Shown here: positions 1-5,402 of the stretch, piece by piece
Position numbering within the stretch: position 1 is the first letter of the stretch
Layout: each line of letters opens with the position of its first letter
NCBI GenBank assembly: GCA_964423925.1
Contig: CAYRGQ010000066.1
Location: 1 to 6,718, forward strand
From: CAYRGQ01 sp964423925
GTDB lineage: Bacteria > Bacteroidota > Bacteroidia > Sphingobacteriales > Sphingobacteriaceae
Reading direction: 5' to 3'
Length of the DNA: 6,718 nt
The notes under the pieces: generated by a model
Told to the model about the DNA's origin: nothing
The model's database searches: none
Seen by the model: the letters and a program-made list of their open reading frames with translations, nothing else
Program-made: the position numbers and the translations under genes

Positions 1-53
1 CCTGTGGCCTTCGGGTTATGAGCCCGACGAGCTACCAACTGCTCCACCCCGCA
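1..53 (-). tRNA. Initiator tRNA-Met (CAU), 5' part, cut by window edge
   Basis: Read on the minus strand, bases 53 to 1 fold as the first two thirds of a tRNA: acceptor 5' strand (T then GCGGGG), D arm GAGC/GCTC, and an anticodon stem TCGGG/CCCGA around the loop CTCATAA. The anticodon CAT is complementary to plus bases 18-20. Three consecutive G:C pairs at the base of the anticodon stem and an A11:U24 pair in the D stem are known identity marks of initiator tRNA, so this is formyl-methionine initiator rather than elongator tRNA. The T stem begins (ACAGG), but the T loop, 3' acceptor strand and CCA end lie outside the window. It diverges from era, and a consensus promoter for it lies about 60 bases upstream. 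Confidence 0.94.
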
Positions 54-106
54 ATATATCTTTATTTCCGTTCGACACTCGCTGTCGGCGTATTCGATAG
101 TTCCGA

Positions 107-138
107 ATTGGACTGCAAAGATATAATTTGTTTCTTTG
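107..138 (+). promoter_or_regulatory. Probable era promoter, interlocked with the tRNA promoter
   Basis: On the plus strand, ATTG (107-110) is 20 bases from TTTCTTTG (131-138), with one mismatch to each consensus box (TTTG and TAnnTTTG). The start would fall near 145, giving era a leader of about 17 bases. It overlaps the opposite tRNA promoter by 23 bases. The inverted repeat TGCAAAG (114-120) / CTTTGCA (134-140) is largely made of the two opposed -7 boxes. It is weaker by consensus than the tRNA promoter. Confidence 0.5.
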
Positions 139-147
139 CAAAGCAAA
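116..147 (-). promoter_or_regulatory. Promoter for the initiator tRNA (minus strand)
   Basis: On the minus strand, TTTG (147-144) is separated by 20 bases from TATCTTTG (123-116). This is an exact match to the Bacteroidota primary-sigma consensus TTTG-N19/20-TAnnTTTG. The expected transcription start is near 110, leaving a 5' leader of about 55 bases before the tRNA. The 10-base palindrome CTTTGCAAAG (134-143) sits in the spacer next to the -33 box. Sequence match only; no start site is known. Confidence 0.72.
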
Positions 148-161
148 TAAAACTACAAAAA

Positions 162-1040
162 ATGTCGCACAAAGCCGGATTCGTCTCCATCATTGGTAAG
201 CCTAACGCAGGTAAATCTACGTTAATGAATAAGTTAGTGGGGGAGAAAATGTCAATCATTACCCCTAAAGCGCAGACCACGCGCCACCAGATTCTCGGAA
301 TCGTCAATACGGAAGATTACCAAATCGTTTTTGCCGATACGCCCGGCATTATTAAGCCAGCCTACACGTTGCAGGAATCGATGATGGGCTTCGTCCAAGG
401 CTCGCTTGTCGACGCGGACATCATCTTGTTCGTGACGGACATCAACGAGCGCTACGACGAATCGGACGTGATTCGCAAGCTTAGGGGGACACAGTCGCCC
501 GTGGTCGTTCTCATCAATAAGATTGACAAGTCTACCGAAGAGGAAGTGAAAGCGAAGATCGCCTACTGGCAGGAGACGCTCAACCCCGAGCTGATACTGG
601 CCATATCTGCGTTACACGGGCACAATACGGACGCCATTATGCAGTTTGTACTGGATAAATTGCCGGTGCACCCGCCCTACTACGAGAAAGATGCGCTAAC
701 CGACCGAAACGAGCGCTTTTTCGTGTCGGAGATTATCCGTGAAAAAATTTTCAAGCTCTACGAAAAGGAAATTCCCTACAGTACCGAGGTGGTGGTCAAC
801 TCCTTTAAAGAGCAGCCGGGCATTACGCGGATTGCCGCCGAGATTATTGTAGAGCGTGATTCGCAAAAGAACATCATCATTGGCAGCGGGGGCGCCATGA
901 TAAAGAAAGTGGGCACCTACGCCCGCCAAGACATTGAAGAGTTTTTGCAGACAAAGGTTTTCCTCGAGCTATTCGTCAAGGTCATTCCCGATTGGCGTAG
1001 CCGGAAAAATTATCTCAAGAGCTTCGGGTATGAATCCTGA
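162..1040 (+). CDS. era: GTPase Era, 16S rRNA-binding 30S assembly factor
   Basis: This 292-residue protein has the full Era layout and usual length. The GTPase domain has the P-loop GKPNAGKS (12-19), switch I threonines at 39-40, DTPG (59-62), NKID (119-122) and SAL (149-151). A C-terminal type II KH domain follows, with its GSGG loop at 241-244 and the ending typical of Era. Era is an essential membrane-associated GTPase that binds the 3' end of 16S rRNA and helps late 30S maturation. The start at 162 is chosen because the family begins MSHKAGFVSIIG here. The frame is open back to 18, but that part overlaps the tRNA, and the ATG at 18 is just the complement of the tRNA anticodon. No clear Shine-Dalgarno is seen. 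It stands alone here, with a terminator 10 bases downstream. Confidence 0.97.
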   Translation: MSHKAGFVSIIGKPNAGKSTLMNKLVGEKMSIITPKAQTTRHQILGIVNTEDYQIVFADTPGIIKPAYTLQESMMGFVQGSLVDADIILFVTDINERYDESDVIRKLRGTQSPVVVLINKIDKSTEEEVKAKIAYWQETLNPELILAISALHGHNTDAIMQFVLDKLPVHPPYYEKDALTDRNERFFVSEIIREKIFKLYEKEIPYSTEVVVNSFKEQPGITRIAAEIIVERDSQKNIIIGSGGAMIKKVGTYARQDIEEFLQTKVFLELFVKVIPDWRSRKNYLKSFGYES

Positions 1041-1050
1041 TACCCCAAAA

Positions 1051-1089
1051 TAGAAAAAGTGACCCGTTTGGCTTTGGGTCACTTTTCTA
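1051..1089. terminator. Strong bidirectional intrinsic terminator
   Basis: AAAAGTGACCC (1055-1065) pairs with GGGTCACTTTT (1076-1086) over 11 bp around a 10-base loop. TAG/CTA extends the stem after a one-base bulge. On the plus strand the stem follows era by 10 bases and ends in CTTTTCTAAATT. On the minus strand it is followed by a better T-rich tail (ACTTTTTCTATTTT), so it should also end any transcript coming leftward from the promoter at 1247-1277. Confidence 0.85.
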
Positions 1090-1240
1090 AATTAGGTTTA
1101 CAATTGGTTAGTTTTTAATTTCCAGTTTAAAGACCGTGGAAGTCTATCATACTTTAATGTCTACAATGTCGAGTGCTGGTGCTTGGGTGGTTTTGAAAAC
1201 CGTCCATCCCTTTGTCACACCTTTTCCATTATCCCCTTGT
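1051..1240 (-). ncRNA. Candidate short transcript: small RNA, tiny gene or gene remnant
   Basis: A consensus minus-strand promoter (1277-1247) and a strong terminator (1089-1051) bracket about 190 bases with no ORF of normal size. From the 5' end the RNA has a small stem GGTTT/AAACC (around 1201-1189), then open sequence, then the terminator stem. ATG at 1229 gives only MEKV before a stop. GTG at 1219 gives a 23-residue frame (VTKGWTVFKTTQAPALDI, then VDIKV) ending in TGA; this is followed at once by TAG and then, in the same frame, TSTVFKLEIKN and a stop at 1109. The coding-like look of both segments across two stops would suit the tail of a decayed gene; the intact promoter and terminator would suit a functional small RNA or peptide. 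I cannot decide between these. Confidence 0.3.
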
Positions 1241-1246
1241 CTGCTA

Positions 1247-1277
1247 CAAACGTAGTAATATAAATCGGACGCGCAAA
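1247..1277 (-). promoter_or_regulatory. Consensus minus-strand promoter inside a BlaI/MecI-like dyad
   Basis: On the minus strand, TTTG (1277-1274) is 19 bases from TACGTTTG (1254-1247), a perfect match to the Bacteroidota promoter consensus. An A8/T6 tract (1278-1291) lies directly upstream of the -33 box and could act as an UP-like or bent element. The -7 box is embedded in the imperfect dyad TGCTAC-AAAC-GTAGTA (plus bases 1242-1257, arms matching at 5 of 6 positions). This resembles the CTAC/GTAG half sites of BlaI/MecI-family repressors, so a bound repressor would cover the -7 box. Part of the dyad is dictated by the promoter consensus itself, so the operator call is weaker than the promoter call. 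Confidence 0.6.
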
Positions 1278-1292
1278 TTTTTTTTAAAAAAT

Positions 1293-1324
1293 AAGTAAGT
1301 GGACACTTACTTGGTGTAAGTGCC
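1293..1324. other. Two mutually exclusive hairpins upstream of argH
   Basis: AAGTAAGT (1293-1300) and ACTTACTT (1305-1312) form a perfect 8-bp stem with a 4-base loop. The same middle strand can instead pair onward: CACTTAC (1304-1310) with GTAAGTG (1316-1322) around TTGGT, extended by GG/CC (1301-1302 with 1323-1324) after a one-base bulge. The strands compete, a layout found in attenuators, but also in dyad binding sites with three half sites. It lies 114 bases before argH. No leader peptide or T-run is seen, so a regulatory role is inference only. Confidence 0.4.
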
Positions 1325-1328
1325 TGCT

Positions 1329-1352
1329 CCCGCCGGCCGCCAGGGCGGCGGG
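1329..1352. repeat. Very GC-rich hairpin, possible dispersed intergenic repeat unit
   Basis: CCCGCCG (1329-1335) pairs with CGGCGGG (1346-1352) over 7 bp, and two further G:C pairs are possible after a one-base bulge around the loop GCCAG. The 24 bases contain only one A and no T, in contrast to the AT-rich bases just left of it (1278-1300). There is no T-run, so it is not a typical terminator. The abrupt composition change and palindromic form resemble REP-like intergenic elements. Only one copy is in the window, so repetition is unproven. Confidence 0.35.
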
Positions 1353-1437
1353 CAAAAGAACGCGGAGTTCGAAATGGCCTAGTTGCCAGCTATTCCGAAA
1401 GGGATTCGTATTTTTACCGGCTATATTGGAGAAACAC

Positions 1438-2769
1438 ATGAAGATTTGGCAAAAAAATACCGGGGTGGACGATTTCGTAGAGTCCTTCACGGTGGGCAAG
1501 GATCGGGAGCTGGATATGCACCTCGCAGAGGCAGACGTTTTGGGCTCCCTAGCGCATACGCGCATGTTAGCACAGGTCGGGCTACTTGACGCCGAGGATC
1601 TCAATGCCGTGCAGCGCGGACTAAAGGAAATCTACCAGGAAATCGGCCGTGGGGAATTCGAGATTTCAGACGGCGTGGAAGATGTCCACTCACAGGTTGA
1701 GGCCTTGCTCACCCAGCGTGTTGGCGAAGCCGGAAAAAAGATACACAGCGGCCGCTCTCGCAATGACCAAGTGCTGGTTGACCTGAAGCTTTATTTCCGT
1801 AGCGAAATCGAAAATATGGTGCGCAATACCGAGCGGCTTTTCGCCCAGCTCATCGGGCTTAGCGAAGCGCATAAGGATACCCTTCTACCCGGTTACACGC
1901 ACTTGCAGATTGCTATGCCTTCCTCATTTGGTCTATGGTTTGGCGCTTACGCCGAAAGTTTGGTCGACGACCTCGAGCTGATGCAGGCAGCGTGGCGCAT
2001 CTGCAATAAAAACCCACTGGGTTCGGCAGCAGGCTATGGTTCTTCCTTCCCGCTCAACCGCCGCATAACCACCGAATTGCTCGGATTCGACGACTTGAAC
2101 TATAATGTGGTGTATGCTCAGATGGGCCGGGGAAAGACGGAGCGTATTCTGGCCCAAGCTATGAGTGCCCTGGCGGCCACGCTGGCAAAGTTTGCCATGG
2201 ACGCCTGCCTGTACATCAATCAGAACTTCGGCTTCATCAGCTTCCCCGACCACTTGACCACGGGGTCGAGCATCATGCCGCACAAGAAAAATCCGGATGT
2301 GTTTGAACTGGTGCGCTCGCGTTGCAATAAAATCCAGGCGCTTCCCAACGAGATAGCGTTGATGACGACCAATTTGCCGTCAGGCTACCATCGCGACCTG
2401 CAGTTGCTCAAGGAGAACCTGTTTCCTGCCTTCCAGTCGCTCAACGAGTGCTTGGAGATCATCGCATTCATGCTGGAGCACATCAAGATCAAGCAAGACA
2501 TCCTGAAAGACCCTAAATACGATTATCTCTTTAGCGTTGAGGTGGTCAACAAGGAAGTACTCGCCGGCGTTCCGTTTCGCGAAGCTTACCGCAATATCGG
2601 GCTGGCCATTGAGTCCGGCACGTACGTGCCCCTGCGGGACATCAGCCACACGCATGAGGGCAGTATCGGCAATCTTTGTAACGCCGAAATCAAGGATGCA
2701 TTTGGGCAGGTCGTGGCCGGCTTCGGGTTTGACAAGGTCCGCGAGGCCCTTGCCAAGCTTGTCGAATAA
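1438..2769 (+). CDS. argH: Argininosuccinate lyase
   Basis: ArgH cleaves L-argininosuccinate to arginine and fumarate, the last step of arginine synthesis, as a cytoplasmic homotetramer. The 443 residues carry the superfamily hallmarks: HSGRSRNDQV (103-112), the GYTHLQ loop with His155 (152-157), and the fumarase/aspartase signature GSSIMPHKKN (276-285) with the catalytic serine in the mobile loop, followed by PDVFELVR. The length is slightly short compared with proteobacterial ArgH but fits the Bacteroidota form, which begins MK-(I/L)-W and has a compact C-terminus. ATG at 1438 is chosen because the family starts there and GGAGA lies 6 bases upstream; the in-frame TTG at 1426 would add only MEKH. 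No convincing consensus promoter is seen within 100 bases, and no other arg gene is in the window. Confidence 0.97.
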   Translation: MKIWQKNTGVDDFVESFTVGKDRELDMHLAEADVLGSLAHTRMLAQVGLLDAEDLNAVQRGLKEIYQEIGRGEFEISDGVEDVHSQVEALLTQRVGEAGKKIHSGRSRNDQVLVDLKLYFRSEIENMVRNTERLFAQLIGLSEAHKDTLLPGYTHLQIAMPSSFGLWFGAYAESLVDDLELMQAAWRICNKNPLGSAAGYGSSFPLNRRITTELLGFDDLNYNVVYAQMGRGKTERILAQAMSALAATLAKFAMDACLYINQNFGFISFPDHLTTGSSIMPHKKNPDVFELVRSRCNKIQALPNEIALMTTNLPSGYHRDLQLLKENLFPAFQSLNECLEIIAFMLEHIKIKQDILKDPKYDYLFSVEVVNKEVLAGVPFREAYRNIGLAIESGTYVPLRDISHTHEGSIGNLCNAEIKDAFGQVVAGFGFDKVREALAKLVE

Positions 2770-2852
2770 CTTTGGTTGCTCGGTCGCTTATCCGAAACAA
2801 GGCAAATGAACCTCACGACACGATGCGGTTCGCCTGCTAAAACGAGGGAATT

Positions 2853-3956
2853 ATGACAAAAACCGTTTCCAAAACACTGATCTACGGCTCGGTCTTGTTG
2901 CTTGGACTCTGTCTGGCCTGCGACGGGCGTGGCCGGGACGGGGAGCGGCAGCGAGCGCTCGACACGGCCGGTCTGGATACCTGTGTGGCGCACGGTATTC
3001 CCTCACGGGCAGCAGCCATCGCCGGCTCCGAGGGCGTTATCGACGCGTCGGGCGGGGATAGCGTTCGCATGATTTTCGTGGCGGGAGGAACGTTTCGGAT
3101 GGGCAATCCCGATTTTCCGGATGCCCGCCCGGTACGTGACGTGACGGTAGGTGATTTCTGGATGGATGAACATGAGGTGACCAATGCCCAGTTTGCTCGC
3201 TTTGTCGCAGCTACCGGTTACCAGACCGTGGCAGAGCGCCCGCTTGATCCCAAGGATTTCCCGGGCGTCCCACTGGAGGTGCTAAAGCCGGGTTCGGCAG
3301 TTTTTACGCCTCCAGCTTCGGGGGTAGGCCTGCATAATCACCTGCAATGGTGGAGTTACGTGCCTGGCGCTAGCTGGAAACACCCGGAAGGACCCGGAAG
3401 CAATATCGTCGGTCGGGAGGATGAACCAGTTGTGCATATTGCCTACGAGGATGCCGAAGTCTACGCCAAATGGGTAGGGAAGCGTCTGCCTACTGAAGCA
3501 GAGTGGGAGTATGCTGCCAGAGCCGGACGTGCCAATAGTCTGTACTACTGGGGCGACGACATGAAACCGGAGGGTAAGTGGGTGGCTAACGTCTACCAAG
3601 GAAATTTTCCCAATAAGGATAGCGGGGAAGATGGCCACGTTGGCGCGGCTCCCGTCCGTTCGTATGCGCCCAATCCGCTCGGTCTTTATGATATGGACGG
3701 TAATGTATGGGAATGGTGTGCCGACTTCTACCGCCCCGATTATTACGAACATGCGCCGGCCGTTAATCCCCAAGGACCGGCAGACAGCTACGATCCGCAA
3801 GAGCCCGGGCTGGTGAAGCGTGTACAGCGTGGTGGCTCATTTTTGTGCAACGAACAATACTGCGAGCGCTATATAGCGGGCAGCCGCGGAAAAGGAGAAG
3901 TAAGCAGCGGAAGTAATAATCTGGGATTTCGCTGCGTAAGCGATACCCACCCATAA
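2853..3956 (+). CDS. Exported formylglycine-generating enzyme (SUMF1/FGE family), probable lipoprotein
   Basis: FGE oxidises the cysteine of C-x-P-x-R in type I sulfatases to formylglycine, using O2 and Cu(I). This 367-residue protein has an N-terminal export signal (hydrophobic 9-22) ending LCLAC, so Cys23 is the likely lipidated residue, although the lipobox -3 position is Cys rather than Leu. A variable linker (24-70) precedes the FGE domain (about 72-364): GGTFRMG (78-84), DEHEVTNAQF (105-114), GASWKHPEGP (172-181), GKRLPTEAEWEY (209-220), NFPNKDSGEDG (251-261), GNVWEW (283-288) and NLGFRC (356-361). Cys332 and Cys337 in GGSFLCNEQYC match the C-x4-C copper pair of human and actinobacterial FGE; related non-catalytic family members usually lack it. 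Calcium-site-like residues (Asn246, Asp260, Asn284, Glu287) are present. GAGGGA precedes ATG. It lies 83 bases after argH. No sulfatase is nearby. Confidence 0.88.
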   Translation: MTKTVSKTLIYGSVLLLGLCLACDGRGRDGERQRALDTAGLDTCVAHGIPSRAAAIAGSEGVIDASGGDSVRMIFVAGGTFRMGNPDFPDARPVRDVTVGDFWMDEHEVTNAQFARFVAATGYQTVAERPLDPKDFPGVPLEVLKPGSAVFTPPASGVGLHNHLQWWSYVPGASWKHPEGPGSNIVGREDEPVVHIAYEDAEVYAKWVGKRLPTEAEWEYAARAGRANSLYYWGDDMKPEGKWVANVYQGNFPNKDSGEDGHVGAAPVRSYAPNPLGLYDMDGNVWEWCADFYRPDYYEHAPAVNPQGPADSYDPQEPGLVKRVQRGGSFLCNEQYCERYIAGSRGKGEVSSGSNNLGFRCVSDTHP

Positions 3957-3960
3957 CGGG

Positions 3961-4560
3961 CTAAGGGGTAACGCGTTCGCTGACCGAGCGCCCGGTGGAC
4001 GTATCCCGGCCGGAAAGCTCGAAATATAGGATGTTGGGATTGAACGTGCTTCCTCCGTCTATACGTACGTAGATGCGGTCGAGGATCGCTTGTGTTTCAT
4101 TAATGCGTGCGTATACCACGTGACGCCGCATGCTTGGATGGTAGGAGAGGCGTAGTGAAAGGTCTTTATAGCTCACCAGTTGTAAGGCGAAGTCTCCGTT
4201 AACCAACTTCTTATGCGTCAGGCCAAAAGCCATTGTGCGCTGCACGTAGTTGAGGGGCTTTTGTTCATTGTTTTCCGCATAGCGAATCCAGAACACGTTG
4301 ACGGGCTGGTCCTCGTTGATTTCGCCGTCGACCATATTGAGCTGATATACCACCGTGTTGATGTCTGGGTCGCGCTGGAGGTAAAATAGCTGCAGCGGTT
4401 CGGCTGGAACGGGCCATTCAGTGGCCGGTCCTCGGACAGCTTCGGGTTGTGAGCGCGCTTTTAAGGGGGCGGCTCCCGTGTCAAAAACGGCAATGGCAAA
4501 GCACCCCAACAAGATGCGCGGGTTCGGGAGTACGGCGCTTAATAGTCCATTTTGTTCCAT
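3961..4560 (-). CDS. Secreted DUF4833-like protein of unknown function
   Basis: This 199-residue protein has a basic-hydrophobic N-terminus (LPNPRILLGCFAIAVFDTGA, about 11-30) that looks like a Sec signal, so a periplasmic location is likely. From about residue 57 the sequence LFYLQRDPDINTVVYQLN, then PVNVFWIRYAE (86-96) and VQRTMAFGL (106-114), fits my recollection of DUF4833, a Bacteroidota family with no known activity. No catalytic motif is apparent. The frame is open to a TTG at 4611, but that codon lies inside the -33 box of a good promoter whose transcript would start near 4575. ATG at 4560, about 15 bases into the transcript, is therefore preferred. There is no clear Shine-Dalgarno. 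Its stop lies 4 bases from that of the convergent FGE gene. Confidence 0.8.
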   Translation of the reverse strand: MEQNGLLSAVLPNPRILLGCFAIAVFDTGAAPLKARSQPEAVRGPATEWPVPAEPLQLFYLQRDPDINTVVYQLNMVDGEINEDQPVNVFWIRYAENNEQKPLNYVQRTMAFGLTHKKLVNGDFALQLVSYKDLSLRLSYHPSMRRHVVYARINETQAILDRIYVRIDGGSTFNPNILYFELSGRDTSTGRSVSERVTP

Positions 4561-4580
4561 AGCAAGGGGTGTCGTCCTCT

Positions 4581-4612
4581 CAAATGTAATCAAATGGATA
4601 CATCCCCGCAAG
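4581..4612 (-). promoter_or_regulatory. Promoter of the DUF4833-like gene
   Basis: On the minus strand CTTG (4612-4609) is 20 bases from TACATTTG (4588-4581). The -7 box is a perfect TAnnTTTG and the -33 box has 3 of 4 bases. The start would fall near 4575, about 15 bases before the ATG. This gives the gene its own promoter inside the 120-base gap after the 188-residue gene, and it rules against the longer TTG-start reading. Confidence 0.65.
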
Positions 4613-4680
4613 AACTCCGCGCCGATTTAACATTTCGAACGGGACGACGAACGAGCTTGCGGTTAGAGGTGCTAGGGATA

Positions 4681-5247
4681 TCAGTAGAGGCGTTTGGTGA
4701 GCAGCTCTTCCACGGCTTTAAATACCTGTATGGGGCTTTGGCTGCGCCAAGGCAAGTCGTTTAGCCGGCCGTCAAAATTGATGAAATAGTCGATGTTGCT
4801 CGATCGGAATTCGTTGAGGACATGCTCGCGGAAGTTGATACCCGCAATCCAGCCGTCCTCGATATCCTGGAACCACTCTTCGTAATAGCAATCATCCGAC
4901 GAATGAAAATTAAGGACGTTTTCGCCCACCATGATGAATTTGTTGATGCCTGCCCGTACCTTGATGTCGATCACCTCGCGTTTGAGCAGCATGATATCAT
5001 TATAGATGGCATCGTTCCACTCTCCAATAAGTTCGATAATCGCGAACCCTCGGTGGTAGTCGGTGTAGAGGACCTTAAGGTAAAGCGTGGTTGAGCCGAA
5101 ACTGTCCCATTGCGGATGCAGCAAAAAATTGTAAATCTGCTTGTCGAACTCAAATTCATTATACTCCGTCCCGTAAAAGGGAGAGTGCTCGTCCTCCGAA
5201 GCAACGTAATCGTCGCGCCACCTGTAAAATGGTTCAATCTCGTGCAT
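4681..5247 (-). CDS. Conserved Bacteroidota protein of unknown function (188 aa)
   Basis: The protein is 188 residues with no signal peptide or membrane segment, so it is probably cytoplasmic. It is rich in acidic and aromatic residues and has blocks that I recall as strongly conserved in Bacteroidota hypothetical proteins: YRWRDDYVASEDEHSPFYG (8-26), HPQWDSFGSTTLYLKVLY (44-61), GFAIIELIGEWNDAIYNDIM (67-86), and GENVLNFHSSDDCYYEEW (108-125). The last block concentrates His, Asp, Cys and Glu residues and could be a functional surface, but no known catalytic motif is recognised. ATG at 5247 is chosen because AGAAAGG lies about 6 bases upstream and the conserved start is MHEIEP; an in-frame GTG at 5262 would overlap that ribosome site. 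I found no consensus promoter upstream. The DUF4833-like gene follows 120 bases downstream on the same strand with its own promoter. Confidence 0.88.
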   Translation of the reverse strand: MHEIEPFYRWRDDYVASEDEHSPFYGTEYNEFEFDKQIYNFLLHPQWDSFGSTTLYLKVLYTDYHRGFAIIELIGEWNDAIYNDIMLLKREVIDIKVRAGINKFIMVGENVLNFHSSDDCYYEEWFQDIEDGWIAGINFREHVLNEFRSSNIDYFINFDGRLNDLPWRSQSPIQVFKAVEELLTKRLY

Positions 5248-5356
5248 ATGTACCTTTCTCACCGATAAGTATCCAGTTACAAATCTCGATAAAATCCTGG
5301 ATTATCATATACCCAATCTTTTGGCGACGGGCCGTCGGCGGCACTTGGCGGGGAGT

Positions 5357-5388
5357 TTTGGATTTTTGGGATGAATCCATTAATTTAG
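5357..5388 (+). promoter_or_regulatory. Probable promoter of the alpha/beta-hydrolase gene
   Basis: TTTG (5357-5360) is 20 bases from TAATTTAG (5381-5388), a full -33 match and 7 of 8 bases of the TAnnTTTG box. The transcript would start near 5395, leaving a leader of about 120 bases that contains the hairpin at 5403-5439. Confidence 0.5.
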
Positions 5389-5402
5389 GCAATGTATTGA
5401 CC

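Noticed and set aside
18..161. N-terminal extension of Era by 48 residues
   Set aside because: It overlaps the tRNA gene (its ATG is the complement of the anticodon) and both promoters, and Era family members start at the Met at 162.
1189..1201. GGTTTTGAAAACC palindrome as a separate regulatory site
   Set aside because: It is short, with a one-base centre and no clear relation to a promoter; it is kept only as a possible stem in the candidate transcript.
1240..1290. Extension of the coding-like minus-strand frame upstream (reads SDLYYYVCSRQ)
   Set aside because: These bases are exactly the consensus promoter and its upstream AT tract, so the protein-like reading is most simply chance.
1426..1437. 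TTG start giving ArgH four extra residues
   Set aside because: ATG at 1438 matches the family start and has GGAGA at suitable spacing; the TTG overlaps that ribosome site.
1284..1604. 106-codon minus-strand frame entering argH
   Set aside because: It is a shadow of argH plus the GC-rich hairpin; its composition is low-complexity (Ser, Ala, Arg) and it has no family resemblance.
3282..3800. 172-codon minus-strand frame
   Set aside because: It is a shadow opposite the well-supported FGE gene, with no recognisable domain.
4561..4611. Longer TTG-start form of the DUF4833-like protein
   Set aside because: The extension runs through the promoter and would start at its -33 box.
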